DNA from: Chlorobiaceae bacterium
GTDB lineage: Bacteria; Bacteroidota; Ignavibacteria; UBA10030; SZUA-254
Assembly: GCA_013824245.1 (NCBI GenBank)
Contig: PNNN01000067.1
Location: 31,281 to 95,280, forward strand
Direction of reading: 5' to 3'
Length of the DNA: 64,000 bases
A program made the position numbers and the translations under genes. The notes beneath the pieces were generated by a model. It was not told the origin of the DNA, did not search any database, and was given only the letters and a program-made list of their open reading frames with translations. This document shows, in pieces, positions 44,103 to 53,403 of this stretch (positions are counted from its first letter, which is position 1; every line of letters begins with the position of its first letter).

Positions 44103-45062
44103 TCAGCGTATGAGGATCATCCTTTTGACGTCGGTGAAATTCCCAGCCATTATTTTATAAACATAGACACCGGTTGGCATATTATCAGCATTCCATTCAA
44201 TTTCATAATAACCTGGCGCCTTCTCACCCTCGATAAGAGTAGCCACCTCCTGCCCAAGAACATTGTAAATTTTTAAGCTGATAAATGACAACTGACTGAT
44301 AACAAATGACAAAGTTGTTGAAGGATTAAACGGATTGGGATAATTCTGAAACAATTCATATTTCTCCGGCGCGGTTATAGTTATCCTGATCTGCTTCGTT
44401 CAATTCTCACCCGATTGTGTTGAGATTTTAAAAGATATTATATGTTCTTCATTCACAGTCATAGATTTATCTATTGAGAAATTAAACTCAGCTTGACTTT
44501 CATCGTTGGGATTTATGTTTGATATATTTTGAATTGACGGCGATATGTTTAACCATTCGGGTTTATTAATTGCTTCCACTTTCACTTTTTCTAATAATCT
44601 TTCAGATGCGTTCGCAACCGACAAATAAATTCGATTCCCCGATGATGCAAAAGGAACTTGATATAATTGACTGCCTTCTTCAATATGAGAGTTAATCGAT
44701 GACGATACTGCCGGTTGTATTTCAGGAAGTTTTGTTTGAGGTGCTCGTTGTTGACTATCCTTCACTTTGGGTGAAGTTGCTACATGTCTGTTCTTCCTAA
44801 TTTCTCTCATTTGATTTACGATTGCTTTTCGTTCTTCTTTATCCCGGACTGAATACATCTTGTTCATCAATTCGTGCATTTACATGCGCTTAGATTGTTT
44901 GGAATCAATTCCGGGCTTGATTGCTCTAATAGGAATTGCGTTCTTCGTTGGCTGTGCTTGTGCATTCAAAATAAGAATCATTCCAATTATTACAATCATT
45001 ACAATCATTACAATCTTTCCAATTATTCCAATTATTCCAATTTTTACAATATTTCCAATCAT
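44103..45062 (-). pseudogene. T9SS-sorted secreted protein interrupted by two in-frame stops
   Basis: Three reading frames in the same phase form one secreted protein. 45062-44880 encodes a signal peptide (MIGNIVKIGIIGIIG... ending LNAQAQ) and 20 mature residues, then TAA (44880-44882). 44879-44400 encodes 159 residues of charged helix and an Ig-like domain ending 'FKISTQSGEN', then TGA (44400-44402). Translation past TGA reads 'TKQIRITITAPEKYE' and continues into a T9SS domain 'LFQNYPNPFNPSTTLSF...VYVYKIMAGNF' to 44103. The TGA sits where Trp would be natural. AGAGAAG before the ATG at 45062 could serve as ribosome-binding site. The middle part could be re-initiated at its own ATG directly after TAA, but would lack a signal peptide and sorting domain. 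Confidence 0.7.
44980..45060 (-). repeat. Nine-unit 9-bp tandem repeat coding for a signal peptide core
   Basis: CAAT recurs with exact 9-bp period (C at 44984, 44993, 45002, 45011, 45020, 45029, 45038, 45047 and 45056). On the minus strand the units give a 3-residue pattern (IGI, IGK, IVM, IVM, IVI, IGM), the hydrophobic core of the signal peptide. Confidence 0.9.
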
Positions 45063-45072
45063 AACTTCTCTC

Positions 45073-45112
45073 TTTCAATTCAAAATTAAAAAGTCAAAAG
45101 TAAAAATCAAGA
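45073..45112 (+). repeat. Heptamer array (ATTCAAA/AGTAAAA words)
   Basis: ATTCAAA, ATTAAAA, AGTCAAA, AGTAAAA and ATCAAGA are contiguous 7-bp units. The same words appear at 52425-52450 and around the four-helix-bundle gene at 57839 and 58296. Confidence 0.75.
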
Positions 45113-45149
45113 GATTCTCATAACTCATATTTCATTACAGACATATCTC

Positions 45150-45245
45150 TTAGCTCTTAGCTCTTAGCTCTTAGCTCTTAGCTCTTAGCTCTTGGCTATT
45201 AGCAATTAAAAATTAACAATTGGCAATTAGCAATTGACCATTCAC
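45150..45245 (+). repeat. Long heptamer array (TTAGCTC grading into AATTRRC)
   Basis: Six perfect TTAGCTC units (45150-45191) continue, still in 7-bp phase, into TTGGCTA and then AATTAAA, AATTAAC, AATTGGC, AATTAGC, AATTGAC, CATTCAC. No gene is supported between 45063 and 45266. Confidence 0.9.
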
Positions 45246-45266
45246 AGTTAATTTTTTATCCTTTTC

Positions 45267-47861
45267 TTAGTATACCGGCACAAAGACCGCCTTCACTGTT
45301 TTATTCCCGTTCATGATTATATTCTTTGGATTTTGCGTTCCGGTTAAATCTATTTCCCAGTGATCGAATTTCCACGATATTGGCTCGGGTGTATTGGGAA
45401 CAATCTTTAACGCTTCAATTAGTGTCGGCTTTGCTGTTAGTGTTACTGTTGCTCCGGGTGTATAACTTAAATAATTCGGATTCTTCAAAACTGTTCCGCT
45501 TCCGACTATCTGGATTGTTAGTATGTAACCGACCTTGAATGTTGTTGAACTTGTTCCCGTCCCGGCAGTGTTGGTCACGGTGATTGATCCTGTGGTTGCA
45601 CCTGTTGGCACTGTTGCCGTTATTTGTGTTGATGAATTTACAGTGTACGTTGCAATTGTTCCGTTGAATTTTACAGATGTTACGCTGATAAAGTTTGTTC
45701 CTGTAATAGTAACGCTTGTGCCTATTGGTCCGTTTGCGGGTGTAAAGTTTGTTATTGTTGGTGGATTAAGTGCAAAATTAGCAGTGATATTCTTATTAGC
45801 ATCCATTGTAATTGTCACAGGATTAACAGAGCCGGTTAAATCTCCGCTCCAGCTTACAAAACTATAACCGGTATTTGGAGTGGCTGTTAGTTGGACTGAT
45901 GTGCCATGATTGTATGTCGGCTGATCGGGAGATTTTGACACTGTACCGTTGATTGCATTAACTGTTAATATGTATGTGTTGATAGCAAATGTTGAAGAAA
46001 TTGTATGCGGTGCGATTACGTTTGTGAATGTATAGATTGCAACCGCACCCACTGAAGTTTGATCTACAATTACATCTGCAATGTGATAACCGGAATTGGG
46101 TGTAATGGTAAATGATTGATTTGCTCCGTATGTAACCGACACATCTCCCGATGGAGTGATTGTGCCGTTTGTTCCTGATGTTGCTGTTATTATAAATGTG
46201 TTTTGTAAAAATGTTGCAGTTATATTTTTATTACCATCCATCACAACAGATATTGGATTTACTGTCCCTATAGCATCTCCACTCCATTGACTAAAGCGGT
46301 AACCGGTTGATGGGTTGGCTGTTAGCAAAACTGTTGTAGAGCTATCGTAGAGTGCAAGCTCAGGTGTTTTTGTTACCGTGCCATTACCGACTGTGTCTAT
46401 GTTGAGGTTGTATTGAGGTGGGGGAATTGGTAATTGATTTAATAAATACTCCGTATTAAAATATATAAGCGCATACGCCTCGCTTGATAGAGTGCTGCTG
46501 CTATCCCGGTTTGCATTTACCATAACTGTATCTAATGTTGTACGCGTTGCTCTGATTGCATCACGTTGGAGTTGCACCTTTGCGCTATCAAATAATGTTG
46601 TGTACTTATCTACGGTTGATTGCTCCGTTATCCAGCCGAGTGTGCGGGATTGGGTAGTGTAGGAGTTGAGCGTGTCAAGAAAAATAAAACTATCAAATGG
46701 TGACGGTGGATCTTTGGGTGCAATTGTGTAGCTGAAAATAGAATTGTTGAAGAAATCATTTTTAAAACCATTCCTACCTTCTTCAGTACTAAAATCAACA
46801 TCAGTTTTAGGTCGATTTCCTTGTATATAATATTTCACTATAGATGGTAATGACAAGCTTTTTAAAATTATTCCTTCCTTTATGTAACCTGGAAGCACCC
46901 CATACTTAAGCAGAGCAAACAGTGGCTCCCATTCTGTTATAGGTTTATCTCTCCATAAACCAAGAAATTCCCATCCCCCAGGCTCATACGAAGTGAAGTT
47001 ATGTTCTATCCCAGACAATGCAAATCGTGATATACCCTGTTTGCTTGTTTGAAGATTACGCCACGTATAATTGTAGTTCAAACTATCCGCTATTCTTCTT
47101 ACAGTACATCCTACTACTACTGAAAGACGATTAGCCGGGAAATACGTATCTGCTGGTATTTGATTTGTGTTAGGCCATAATCCATACTCTGTTCCATTCC
47201 AATCATATGTGACGTATGGGTATGTAGATACCCGTTCAACAGGGAAGTATCCACTAAATTCTTCATTATCCCACAATGTGCGGAGTTTAACCGGAGCTAA
47301 TGTATCTTGATCAATTAGATCAAACATTTCATTACAACCAATAATAGTAGAATTATTTGATGAAGAGTCTATTTGATTTATAATCTGCCCTTGTTGCCCA
47401 TCCCAACTAATAATCCACATATACTGAACCTCAGTGATAGATCCACGGAAAAAAGCCGACAATATCTCGACCCTGCCGTCATTATTCAGATCTCTCGATG
47501 CAAATACACCCGTCCAACTTCCTCCGACAATAGGATCACTATACCAAACTATTTGCCCATTACGTACGATTCCAATAAAACCGGAGTCATCTTCAATGGC
47601 TTTCCCTGCATTAAAAATGATGCATCCATTTAGGGTGCCATATGGATCCTGAACTAATTCTTTGTCACCATCACCTGCTTTGCCGATTATCGAATCCAAA
47701 ACATCAAAGCCAAAATCATATCCACTTCCAAACTGTGACTGTATAAGGTTTTCGATTTGAATTTGAATCTGTCCGGTGGGATCCTGAGGATTAGTCTGTG
47801 AGAATAAATATGAACTAGTTAATAATAGTAATACAATTTCAAATATAGTTTTCAATTTCAT
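45267..47861 (-). CDS. Large exported protein with InlB-type repeats and IPT/TIG domain
   Basis: An 864-residue protein from the ATG at 47861, with AGGTG about 6 nt upstream, giving the signal peptide MKLKTIFEIVLLLLTSSYLFS. The N-terminal half (about 1-480) has an FG-GAP-like motif ('SRDLNNDGRVEILSAFF') and no family I recognise. The C-terminal half holds divergent InlB/Listeria-Bacteroides repeats ('GNGTVTKTPELALYDSSTTVLLTANPSTGYRFSQWSGD...' type; about four copies) and one IPT/TIG domain ('FTPANGPIGTSVTITGTNF'). These are surface-exposed folds. There is no T9SS sorting domain. It starts 8 nt after the upstream gene's stop, so its expression likely depends on that gene's transcript. Confidence 0.83.
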   Translation of the reverse strand: MKLKTIFEIVLLLLTSSYLFSQTNPQDPTGQIQIQIENLIQSQFGSGYDFGFDVLDSIIGKAGDGDKELVQDPYGTLNGCIIFNAGKAIEDDSGFIGIVRNGQIVWYSDPIVGGSWTGVFASRDLNNDGRVEILSAFFRGSITEVQYMWIISWDGQQGQIINQIDSSSNNSTIIGCNEMFDLIDQDTLAPVKLRTLWDNEEFSGYFPVERVSTYPYVTYDWNGTEYGLWPNTNQIPADTYFPANRLSVVVGCTVRRIADSLNYNYTWRNLQTSKQGISRFALSGIEHNFTSYEPGGWEFLGLWRDKPITEWEPLFALLKYGVLPGYIKEGIILKSLSLPSIVKYYIQGNRPKTDVDFSTEEGRNGFKNDFFNNSIFSYTIAPKDPPSPFDSFIFLDTLNSYTTQSRTLGWITEQSTVDKYTTLFDSAKVQLQRDAIRATRTTLDTVMVNANRDSSSTLSSEAYALIYFNTEYLLNQLPIPPPQYNLNIDTVGNGTVTKTPELALYDSSTTVLLTANPSTGYRFSQWSGDAIGTVNPISVVMDGNKNITATFLQNTFIITATSGTNGTITPSGDVSVTYGANQSFTITPNSGYHIADVIVDQTSVGAVAIYTFTNVIAPHTISSTFAINTYILTVNAINGTVSKSPDQPTYNHGTSVQLTATPNTGYSFVSWSGDLTGSVNPVTITMDANKNITANFALNPPTITNFTPANGPIGTSVTITGTNFISVTSVKFNGTIATYTVNSSTQITATVPTGATTGSITVTNTAGTGTSSTTFKVGYILTIQIVGSGTVLKNPNYLSYTPGATVTLTAKPTLIEALKIVPNTPEPISWKFDHWEIDLTGTQNPKNIIMNGNKTVKAVFVPVY

Positions 47862-47869
47862 ATAGCACC

Positions 47870-50580
47870 TCATTGTGTACATTGTGGATAGAATTTTCGT
47901 GCATGCATAAATACACTTGTTCCATAATTTTTGTCGGCATTATAGGGTTTAAATGATTTTATCCAAGTTTGTTCCCATCCATCTGTCCATTCACCATCTG
48001 GGATAGTACCATTATTTTCACTGAATTGTTTTTGCAAATTCATAATTGTAAAATCATGATAGAATGGCATTTCGATGACCTGATCATTCAGAATTTCTGG
48101 TGGGTCACTTGACCCGATAGATTTCCCAGCATTAAATCCAAGTTGAAGAGCGGTCGTATACAAAATCTGTACGTAACCATACGATGCTGCTTTGCGCGTT
48201 TGTGCTTGATATGTATACCTGTCAGCTGCAACAGCTTTTACTTTGCTTGTAGCTATATCAAATCCAGTTACTCCGCCATACCATGGAGTATAGAAGTATT
48301 TATTTTTGGTATAACTTTCACGCCATAGTTTTGTCAGATATTCATTACCCGGAATTTTCGAACTATCAAGAGGTGATCCAGTGGTAAAATATTTTCCCCA
48401 ATTCTCGATAGCAAACTGATAAATCTTTTTCTTTGTTAAGGGATAATATATTGGTTTAACATTTTCGTGGGGAATCGGATTATCAAATGTTCCCGGAATT
48501 GCTATCCCCTCACCCATTTCAATACCCTCTTCCAAAATGAAAAATGGTTGCTCCATATAGTACTGCCTGTATTTATATCTTGGCTCTTGGAATTCAAAAT
48601 CTTTCCATGGTTCATATCGATATGAGGGATAAAATTGATTATTGTCTTTATAGGATTCTTGAAATATTTGTGATTTAACAACTTGAGGTGAGATGCCTAT
48701 TTTTCCACCCCACCAAATTGCAAGCGAATCGATATTTAAGGTGTTATTTCTAATATCAAGCGCTGTTTGATAGTTATTTTCTCCTACCTCCGGATCATAA
48801 ACATTGGCATCAAACAATTGATCAGGTTTCTTCACCTCAATCAATGCTGTTCTCTTCACTGCTCCACCGAGAAGCGCACTCAACTTAACAACATATGTCG
48901 ATTCCTCATGCCAATATCTACCGATTAATCGGATTTGGCTTTCAATCGGTGTTCCCGTTGAATTCCTGTACTCATAATACACTCCCATCTTTTCACCATC
49001 CGGCTTTTCGCCGGGTCTGGCTGCATAAACAGGTAATCGCATGACCGAAAATTGAACACCCGACACCCCTGTGGTATTCGGGATTGAATCTTCTCCTATT
49101 GCGTACTGCCCGCTGTTCTCATAAAACTTTAAATAGTAATACTTTGTCTCACCAAGTAATATTTCTCTTTTCTTCTCGGGGATGATATTTCCATTCTGTA
49201 TTGTATCGGGTTGATTAATTGTTTGTATTGTTCTGTATCCGGGTAAATTACCGGCGTGTTGTTTATTAACTTTATATTTCTCCGATTTTACATTATTATA
49301 ATTGTTATCAATGTTTTCTTCCCCAACATTTTGTCTGCCCGCCTTAGTCTCACCGATAACAGGTTGGTTAATCGTAATTAAATTAAATGGAATTTCTACC
49401 ACCGTGTCTTCCGGTATCTTCCCCGTTGCCGCATACTGGAACCACTTCCCAACTCCTGAGTCTCCCTGAACAGTAAATGTATTATCTGTCCAACCATCGC
49501 ACATTAGATAACCATATCCAACAGTATCAAGAAGGGTGATAGTAAATTGATATGTGCTGTCAAGAGGTACAAAATTCCCATCAATATCAACTGCACGGAT
49601 CATTAATGAGGCTGTATCGCCATATTCTACTTCAGTGGGAATAGTGAAAAGTTCTAAATGGTCGGCAACGCCGGCGTTGTACTCAAGATCAATTGTTAAA
49701 TCATTCCAATTCAAATCAGTCCAGTTCTCAAATGAAAATTCCCACGTTGCAACACCAAGCTTTTTTGCCTGTGGGTAGAGCTGCGCCCCTTCAACAATCG
49801 GCGCTGCATGTGATGTGAGCGCAAGTTGTATTTGTGTCCCCGCTGTGTATGGACCTAGCACAATAGTATCACCGAAATGTGCCTGTGCGTTAGTCAAAAT
49901 TGTAGTATCGTTCGGTAATATGAGTCTTATGTCATCATGCTCATTAGCGGCACCATCGGCGATAATCAATCGGTAGGTCCCTTCGAACGACAATGTAATT
50001 ATTCCTTCGGGATTAACATCGTAGGGATTACCACCACTATGGATTGTATCTTCTAAGAACGATTGTGGTGGGATTTGAGCTAAAGAGCTATCTGGAATAA
50101 TCTCCAGATCGAATGTGAACTGCCTAAGTGTGGTTTGTTCGTCGTTAAAGTAAAGTGGTCCACCTTGTAAACCGAGAATTCCAACCGATGGTACTACCGG
50201 GTAAAATAATTGTCCGTAATATGGAGTGTCGTTGGGAGTTTTTATACAAAAAAATATTTCAGACCATTGAGAACAAGGTCCTAAATAAGCAATTTTGCCG
50301 TATGCTGGATTAATCATTACTTCATTCGGATTTAATACCCACCCAGGGACTTCGGACTCAAGTGATGGTTCTATGCAAGTAATTTTTATCACTCCGCCCT
50401 GTCGAAGAAGTACCGAGCTACCCATTGGGTCCCAGCTAAGTTTTCTTGGGGTTGTAAGAATTACCTTCTCCCTTATCGTAACCTGCGGATAAGTTGTATG
50501 CAAAACCAGTAATGTCAAAACAAAAAGCAGTAACCTGCTATTTGGCAGAGAGAGAGAGAGATTTGTTTAAAGTAATTCAT
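47870..50580 (-). CDS. Large exported protein with lytic-transglycosylase-like C-terminus; start frameshifted at CT repeat
   Basis: The body (TTG at 50518 or later) is 882 residues. The best start is the ATG at 50580: AGGGG lies 5 nt upstream, and it begins MNYFKQISLSL. It then runs into a (CT)7 tract (50547-50560) that currently puts it out of frame, with a TGA at 50515-50517. With one CT unit fewer it would read on through 'PNSRLLLFVLTLLVLHTTYP', a complete signal peptide. Middle regions are Ig-like. The C-terminal ~280 residues carry 'VVKSQIFQESYKD' (candidate catalytic Glu), 'KAASYGYVQILYTTALQLGF' and 'YNADKNYGTSVFMHARKFY', matching SLT/lysozyme-fold signatures (E-S, G-x-M-Q-x-x-x-x-T-A, YN-G...Y). 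Peptidoglycan cleavage is inferred. Confidence 0.75.
50547..50560 (-). repeat. (CT)7 dinucleotide tract in signal-peptide codons
   Basis: Seven AG units on the plus strand (CT on the coding strand) lie 18-31 nt inside the ATG-50580 reading frame. Removing one unit, or adding two, would join the ATG to the downstream 882-residue frame. Confidence 0.95.
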
Positions 50581-50877
50581 GCTGCCCCTAATGATTATTT
50601 ACTCGAACTCCAAATTAACAACAAACCAAACTTACGAAAAGAATTTTTATATGTCAATAGCAAAGTTGCAAAAAACGGCGTTTTGTGAAAATTGTTTTCT
50701 ATTTATACTAAGATATATTATTTACAGATTGAGTTTAATATTGTTGGAGGGTAATAAGGTAAAAAATGAAAAATAATATAAATGGAAAAATAGCTCAAAT
50801 ATATGCCTATTACATCATAACAATCAAAGCTTTCTTTAAAAGCTGAGTTCGCTTGTAAAAAATAATAATGGGGTAAG
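50581..50877. promoter_or_regulatory. Upstream region of the CT-repeat gene
   Basis: A 297-bp AT-rich gap without a supported gene. It must carry the promoter of the minus-strand operon 50580-45267. CAAACTTA at 50627-50634 (TAAGTTTG on the minus strand) matches the Bacteroidota -7 form TAnnTTTG, but a TTTG at the expected -33 distance is not clear. Confidence 0.35.
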
Positions 50878-51423
50878 TTACAAATCTAGTTTTTTTATCT
50901 GGTCGCGGAGTTGGGCGGCACGTTCGTAATCTTCGCGCTCAACCGCTTCATTAAGCTGTGCTTTCAGAGCTTCAAGTCGTGTTAAACGGCTTTCGGGAGG
51001 GGTTTTTTCGGGTTCGTGCTCTTCGCTTTCAGGCAGGAACGAAGCTTCTTCCATCACTTTATCGGAAACAAAAATGGGAACACCGAAACGAACAGCAAGA
51101 GCTATTGCATCGCTTGGACGCGCATCTATATCTTGTCCGTCGAAGCTGAGCGTTGCGAAAAATGTTCCTTCGCGCAATTCACCGATTGTAATTTCTATCA
51201 ACTCGGAGCCGAGTGCTTCAATAATATTTTTCATCAAGTCGTGTGTGAGAGGACGCGGCGGTTTTATTCCTTCGATTTCAAGAGCGATTGATTGCGCCTC
51301 AAACGCGCCTATGATAATCGGAAGGCGGCGATTACCGCTGACTTCTTTTAGTATAAGCGCATAAGCCCCGCCGCTTGCCGGACTTGTTGATAATCCCATT
51401 ATATCGACTTGAATTCTTTCCAC
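50878..51423 (-). CDS. Bifunctional nuclease (BFN/DUF151) domain protein with UVR motif
   Basis: A 181-residue protein with a GTG start (AAAGGG about 8 nt upstream); an internal ATG lies at 51399. The BFN domain covers about 1-125 ('LILKEVSGNRRLPIIIGAFEAQSIAL', 'RPSDAIALAVRFGVPIFVSDKV'). A C-terminal UvrB/UvrC motif is seen in 'LKAQLNEAVEREDYERAAQLRDQI'. This two-domain form is common in Bacteroidota/Chlorobi; nuclease activity is reported for the family, cellular role unclear. It ends 14 nt upstream of the region shared with etfA. Confidence 0.93.
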   Translation of the reverse strand: MERIQVDIMGLSTSPASGGAYALILKEVSGNRRLPIIIGAFEAQSIALEIEGIKPPRPLTHDLMKNIIEALGSELIEITIGELREGTFFATLSFDGQDIDARPSDAIALAVRFGVPIFVSDKVMEEASFLPESEEHEPEKTPPESRLTRLEALKAQLNEAVEREDYERAAQLRDQIKKLDL

Positions 51424-51437
51424 GATTAATTACCCTT

Positions 51438-52412
51438 TTATTTTCCGAGAAGTTTTTTAAATTCTTCCGTCAGTGGGGGAAGAATCTCGAATAAATCTCC
51501 GGCTATTCCGTAATCTGCTATTTGAAAAATTGGCGCGTCTTTATCTTTATTAATTGCGACAATAAATTTCGAAGACGACATCCCGGCAATGTGCTGAATT
51601 GCACCGGATATTCCACACGCAATATATAATGTGGGCGAAACGGTTTTACCGGTTTGTCCTACCTGCTCATCGTGGGGGCGCCAGCCGGCATCTACAACGG
51701 CTCGCGATGCACCGACTGCTCCGCCAAGAATGTCGGCGAGTTTTTCAATTTGTTGAAAATGTTCCGGACCTTTCATGCCGCGCCCGCCCGATACGATAAT
51801 ATTCGCCTCGGTAACATCGGGCCTGCCCTCTGCAACTTTTACATCGATAACTTTGGATGTAAAATCACCATCGGTCAATTCCGGTTTTACATTATCGATT
51901 GAAACTTGCGCACCATCTCTGGGTGTTGCGGTGAAAACGTTTGAACGAAGCGCAAAAATCTTAACCGGCGAATTTATTTTGATTTCGATAAGCGCCTTGC
52001 CTGCATATACAGGTCTGGTGGCTATCACTTCGGATCCTTCAATTCTGATCGCGGTACAATCCGAAGCGAGACCGGCATTTAACTTCGCCGCAATGCGCGG
52101 GGCAAGGTCTTTCCCCATTTGACTTGCAGAGAAAAATAGAATTGTAGCGCCCTCCTTTTGTGCAGTCTCAGCAATAACTTTAGCGTATGCAGTTGTTGAA
52201 TAACGCTCAAGGTGTGGATCCTGAATTGCAATAATTTTATTGGCGCCATATTTTCCAAGATCGGATAATATTCCATCGAGAGAATTTCCAACAACAACAG
52301 TGATTAGCTCGGCATTCAGTTTTGCTGCTACGCCGGCTGCCGCCTGTGTTGCTTCGAATGCAGATTTTTTAAATTTTCCGTCGCGCTGTTCCGCAAATGC
52401 TAGTATTTTCAT
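51438..52412 (-). CDS. etfA: Electron transfer flavoprotein alpha subunit
   Basis: A 324-residue EtfA, ATG at 52412 chosen over the TTG at 52418. The FAD-binding C-terminal domain is clear: 'SGGRGMKGPEHFQQIEKLA', 'VGASRAVVDAGW', 'QVGQTGKTVSPTLYIACGISGAIQH' and 'INKDKDAPIFQIADYGI'. With EtfB it passes electrons from acyl-CoA and other dehydrogenases to the quinone pool, here menaquinone. It lies 74 nt after etfB; that gap holds two heptamer arrays. Confidence 0.96.
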   Translation of the reverse strand: MKILAFAEQRDGKFKKSAFEATQAAAGVAAKLNAELITVVVGNSLDGILSDLGKYGANKIIAIQDPHLERYSTTAYAKVIAETAQKEGATILFFSASQMGKDLAPRIAAKLNAGLASDCTAIRIEGSEVIATRPVYAGKALIEIKINSPVKIFALRSNVFTATPRDGAQVSIDNVKPELTDGDFTSKVIDVKVAEGRPDVTEANIIVSGGRGMKGPEHFQQIEKLADILGGAVGASRAVVDAGWRPHDEQVGQTGKTVSPTLYIACGISGAIQHIAGMSSSKFIVAINKDKDAPIFQIADYGIAGDLFEILPPLTEEFKKLLGK

Positions 52413-52424
52413 AATCAATTCAAA

Positions 52425-52489
52425 AGTAAAAATTCAAAATTAAAAAAAATATTTTTATACATCTCATATCCCATATCGCATATCTATTA
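52425..52489 (+). repeat. Two heptamer arrays between etfB and etfA
   Basis: ATTCAAA, AGTAAAA, ATTCAAA, ATTAAAA (about 52425-52445) and ATCTCAT, ATCCCAT, ATCGCAT, ATCTATT (about 52463-52489) fill the spacer between the two electron-transfer flavoprotein genes. Confidence 0.8.
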
Positions 52490-53233
52490 GATGACTTTCG
52501 CTTCTTCATGAAGCAGTCTTACAAGCTCTGGCACCGCTGCTGCATCTGTTCCTACAATCTTGCCTGCCTGTTTCGATTGAGCTTTGAACATTGTAATAGT
52601 TTCTACAACGGGTGCTACGGCAATTGGCTGAATTTCAGTAATCGGTTTTGTTTTTGATGCCATGATGCCCTTTAAAGATGGGTAACGCGGTTCGTTCAAA
52701 CCTTTATGCGCAGATATAACAACAGGATAAGTTGTTTCAACAATTTCCTGTCCTCCTTCAATTTCGCGATGGCAGATAACTTTTTTATCTTCAACCGTCA
52801 ACTTCACAACGGCGGTTACAGATGGAAGTCCAAGTATCTCTGCTACCATTCCGGGAATTTGTTCGTTGTAATAATCGATCGATTGTTTTCCAAAGAGAAT
52901 AAAATCGGGTGTGTGTTTTTTTAATTCTTCCGCAAGAGCTTTTGCCACAGAGAGAGAATCTCGGACAGAATCGTCCTTTAAAAGTATTGCCTTATCAACA
53001 CCCATTGCAAGAGCTTTGCGAAGCGTTTCTTTGTGTGAATCTCCACCAAGGGTGATTGCGAGTGTTTCTCCGCCATTTTTCTCCTTGAGTTGAAGGATTG
53101 CCTCAGTTGCAAATTCATCGTACGGATTAAGAATATGGTTTATGCCTGCTTTATCGATATATTTTCCGTCGGCGCCAACTTTTATCTTGGCTTCGGTGTC
53201 GGGGACATGATTTACGCAAACTATACACTTCAT
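52487..53233 (-). CDS. etfB: Electron transfer flavoprotein beta subunit
   Basis: A 248-residue EtfB of normal length. 'CVNHVPDTEAKIKV', 'NPYDEFATEAILQLKEKNGGETLAITLGG', and 'LFGKQSIDYYNEQIPGMVAEILGLP' (in parts) are family signatures for the AMP/FAD-binding domain. Forms the heterodimer with EtfA encoded immediately downstream. Confidence 0.96.
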   Translation of the reverse strand: MKCIVCVNHVPDTEAKIKVGADGKYIDKAGINHILNPYDEFATEAILQLKEKNGGETLAITLGGDSHKETLRKALAMGVDKAILLKDDSVRDSLSVAKALAEELKKHTPDFILFGKQSIDYYNEQIPGMVAEILGLPSVTAVVKLTVEDKKVICHREIEGGQEIVETTYPVVISAHKGLNEPRYPSLKGIMASKTKPITEIQPIAVAPVVETITMFKAQSKQAGKIVGTDAAAVPELVRLLHEEAKVI

Positions 53234-53403
53234 AAATTATTTATGTTATTGATATTAAGATTACAAGAAGAAAATTTTCTTTGCTTGGATTCAATATAAA
53301 TAGTATCCGAGAAAAAGGCAAAAATGCGAATTGCAAGTAAGATTGCTTTTTGGTAAATTTATGATACTACATAATCTACAATACCACATCATAGGGAATA
53401 AAC

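Noticed and set aside
44400..44402. TGA read as Trp (alternative genetic code or recoding)
   Set aside because: Many intact genes in the window end in TGA at sensible positions (mqnE-mqnA, for example), so general recoding is excluded; the other broken genes are interrupted by TAA or a frameshift.
44860..45123. Plus-strand ORF with isoleucine-proline repeats
   Set aside because: It is the opposite-strand reading of the nine 9-bp repeat; the minus strand gives a proper signal peptide in phase with the downstream frames.
45150..45245. CRISPR array
   Set aside because: Units are 7 bp with no spacers between them; no cas genes in the window.
45326..45867. Plus-strand ORFs of 70 and 110 codons
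   Set aside because: They are antisense shadows of the InlB/TIG repeat region; Val/Pro-rich translation arises from the repetitive minus-strand codons.
50494..50776. Plus-strand ORFs over the CT tract and upstream region
   Set aside because: No ribosome-binding site or family; they overlap the start region of the large minus-strand gene.
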